24,662 bases of DNA from JBOHRE01 sp050732635 (GTDB taxonomy: Bacteria; Gemmatimonadota; Gemmatimonadetes; Longimicrobiales; RSA9), in the NCBI GenBank assembly GCA_050732635.1, contig JBOHRE010000050.1:1-24662 (forward strand). The letters are read 5' to 3'. The position numbers were made by a program, and so were the translations under genes. Of the stretch, positions 24,531 to 24,662 are shown in pieces. Every line of letters starts with the position of its first letter. Position 1 is the first letter of the stretch. Under the pieces are notes generated by a model. That model was not told the DNA's origin. It saw only the letters and a list, made by a program, of their open reading frames with translations, and did no database searches.

Positions 24531-24632
24531 ATGAACGTCAGCCTCGCGCTCGTAGTCGTCCTCCTTATTCAGCTCCTCAGCGTTATTTCGCCGAGAGGAG
24601 AGGGCACACGCGCGCTCAGAGGCCATTTGTAA
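24531..24632 (+). CDS. Branched-chain amino-acid leader peptide (ilvL-like)
   Basis: A 33-codon ORF, ATG 24531 to TAA 24630-24632. Residues 3-19 read VSLALVVVLLIQLLSVI: 13 of 17 are Val, Leu or Ile. The tail SPRGEGTRALRGHL is polar. This is the composition of ilv leader peptides (E. coli ilvL, ivbL), which stall ribosomes when branched-chain aminoacyl-tRNA is scarce. It follows a strong promoter and is divergent from thrB, and threonine is the precursor of isoleucine. The terminator and structural genes would lie beyond the window. No Shine-Dalgarno is evident. The alternative is the hydrophobic start of a small membrane peptide, but the short length and position favour a leader. Confidence 0.6.
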   Translation: MNVSLALVVVLLIQLLSVISPRGEGTRALRGHL

Positions 24633-24662
24633 AGCGAACCGAGCCGAAAGCGACCGCGGGGC

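Noticed and set aside
24324..24626. 100-codon minus-strand frame covering the thrB leader and ending at the thrB start
   Set aside because: It runs antisense to the branched-chain leader peptide, through both promoters and the terminator hairpin, and has no recognisable domain. It is explained by low stop density in GC-rich DNA.

Overview
The window is a very GC-rich bacterial chromosomal segment with tightly packed genes. I see no rRNA, tRNA, CRISPR array, insertion sequence or phage gene. The gene set is a long membrane protein with TPR-like repeats, lipoproteins with ZU5-like folds, a full-length Lhr helicase, a secreted S9 peptidase, a serine-hydrolase/beta-lactamase-like enzyme, an Rcp1-type response regulator and a type I-beta DAHP synthase. 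This suggests a Gemmatimonadota-like or similarly GC-rich environmental bacterium. That assignment is inference; no marker gene is present.

Layout. 1-2362: a membrane-anchored, TPR-like protein, truncated by the window edge and split by an in-frame TAA. 2388-3503: two small exported proteins, convergent. 3730-8145: Lhr-type helicase. 8222-8635: small lipoprotein. 8663-9943 (minus): secreted beta-lactamase-family hydrolase. 10133-12166: secreted S9 peptidase. 12199-14666: aromatic amino-acid operon (DAHP synthase, chorismate mutase, prephenate dehydrogenase) with a long regulatory leader. 14695-17214 (minus): class A penicillin-binding protein. 17452-22214: four overlapping or near-overlapping signalling genes (REC-PAS-kinase, REC-HD-GYP, 8-TM kinase, single-domain regulator). 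22280-24327 (minus): thrC and thrB. 24434-24662: divergent promoter region and the start of a probable ilv operon.

Main discovery. The aromatic operon appears to be controlled by a transcription attenuator of a kind I do not know as a described class. A 27-codon leader peptide (12234-12317) carries the run FYAYAYAYA and is followed by a perfect 12-bp GUGA-capped hairpin plus six U (12342-12375). A competing antiterminator pairing is visible. The operon makes tyrosine and phenylalanine, and its DAHP synthase has the regulatory domain that binds tyrosine in Thermotoga, so tyrosine probably acts both on transcription and on the enzyme. A second leader peptide at the right edge (24531-24632) has 13 Val/Leu/Ile in residues 3-19. 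It starts divergently from thrB, which fits an ilv operon because threonine is the precursor of isoleucine. The thrB 5' leader also contains an intrinsic-terminator hairpin.

A second theme is short tandem repeats of 6 or 7 bp next to gene starts: heptamer TGRTGGT after lhr, the same heptamer inverted directly before the aroF ATG, hexamers before the S9 peptidase and at the tyrA start, and one inside lhr.
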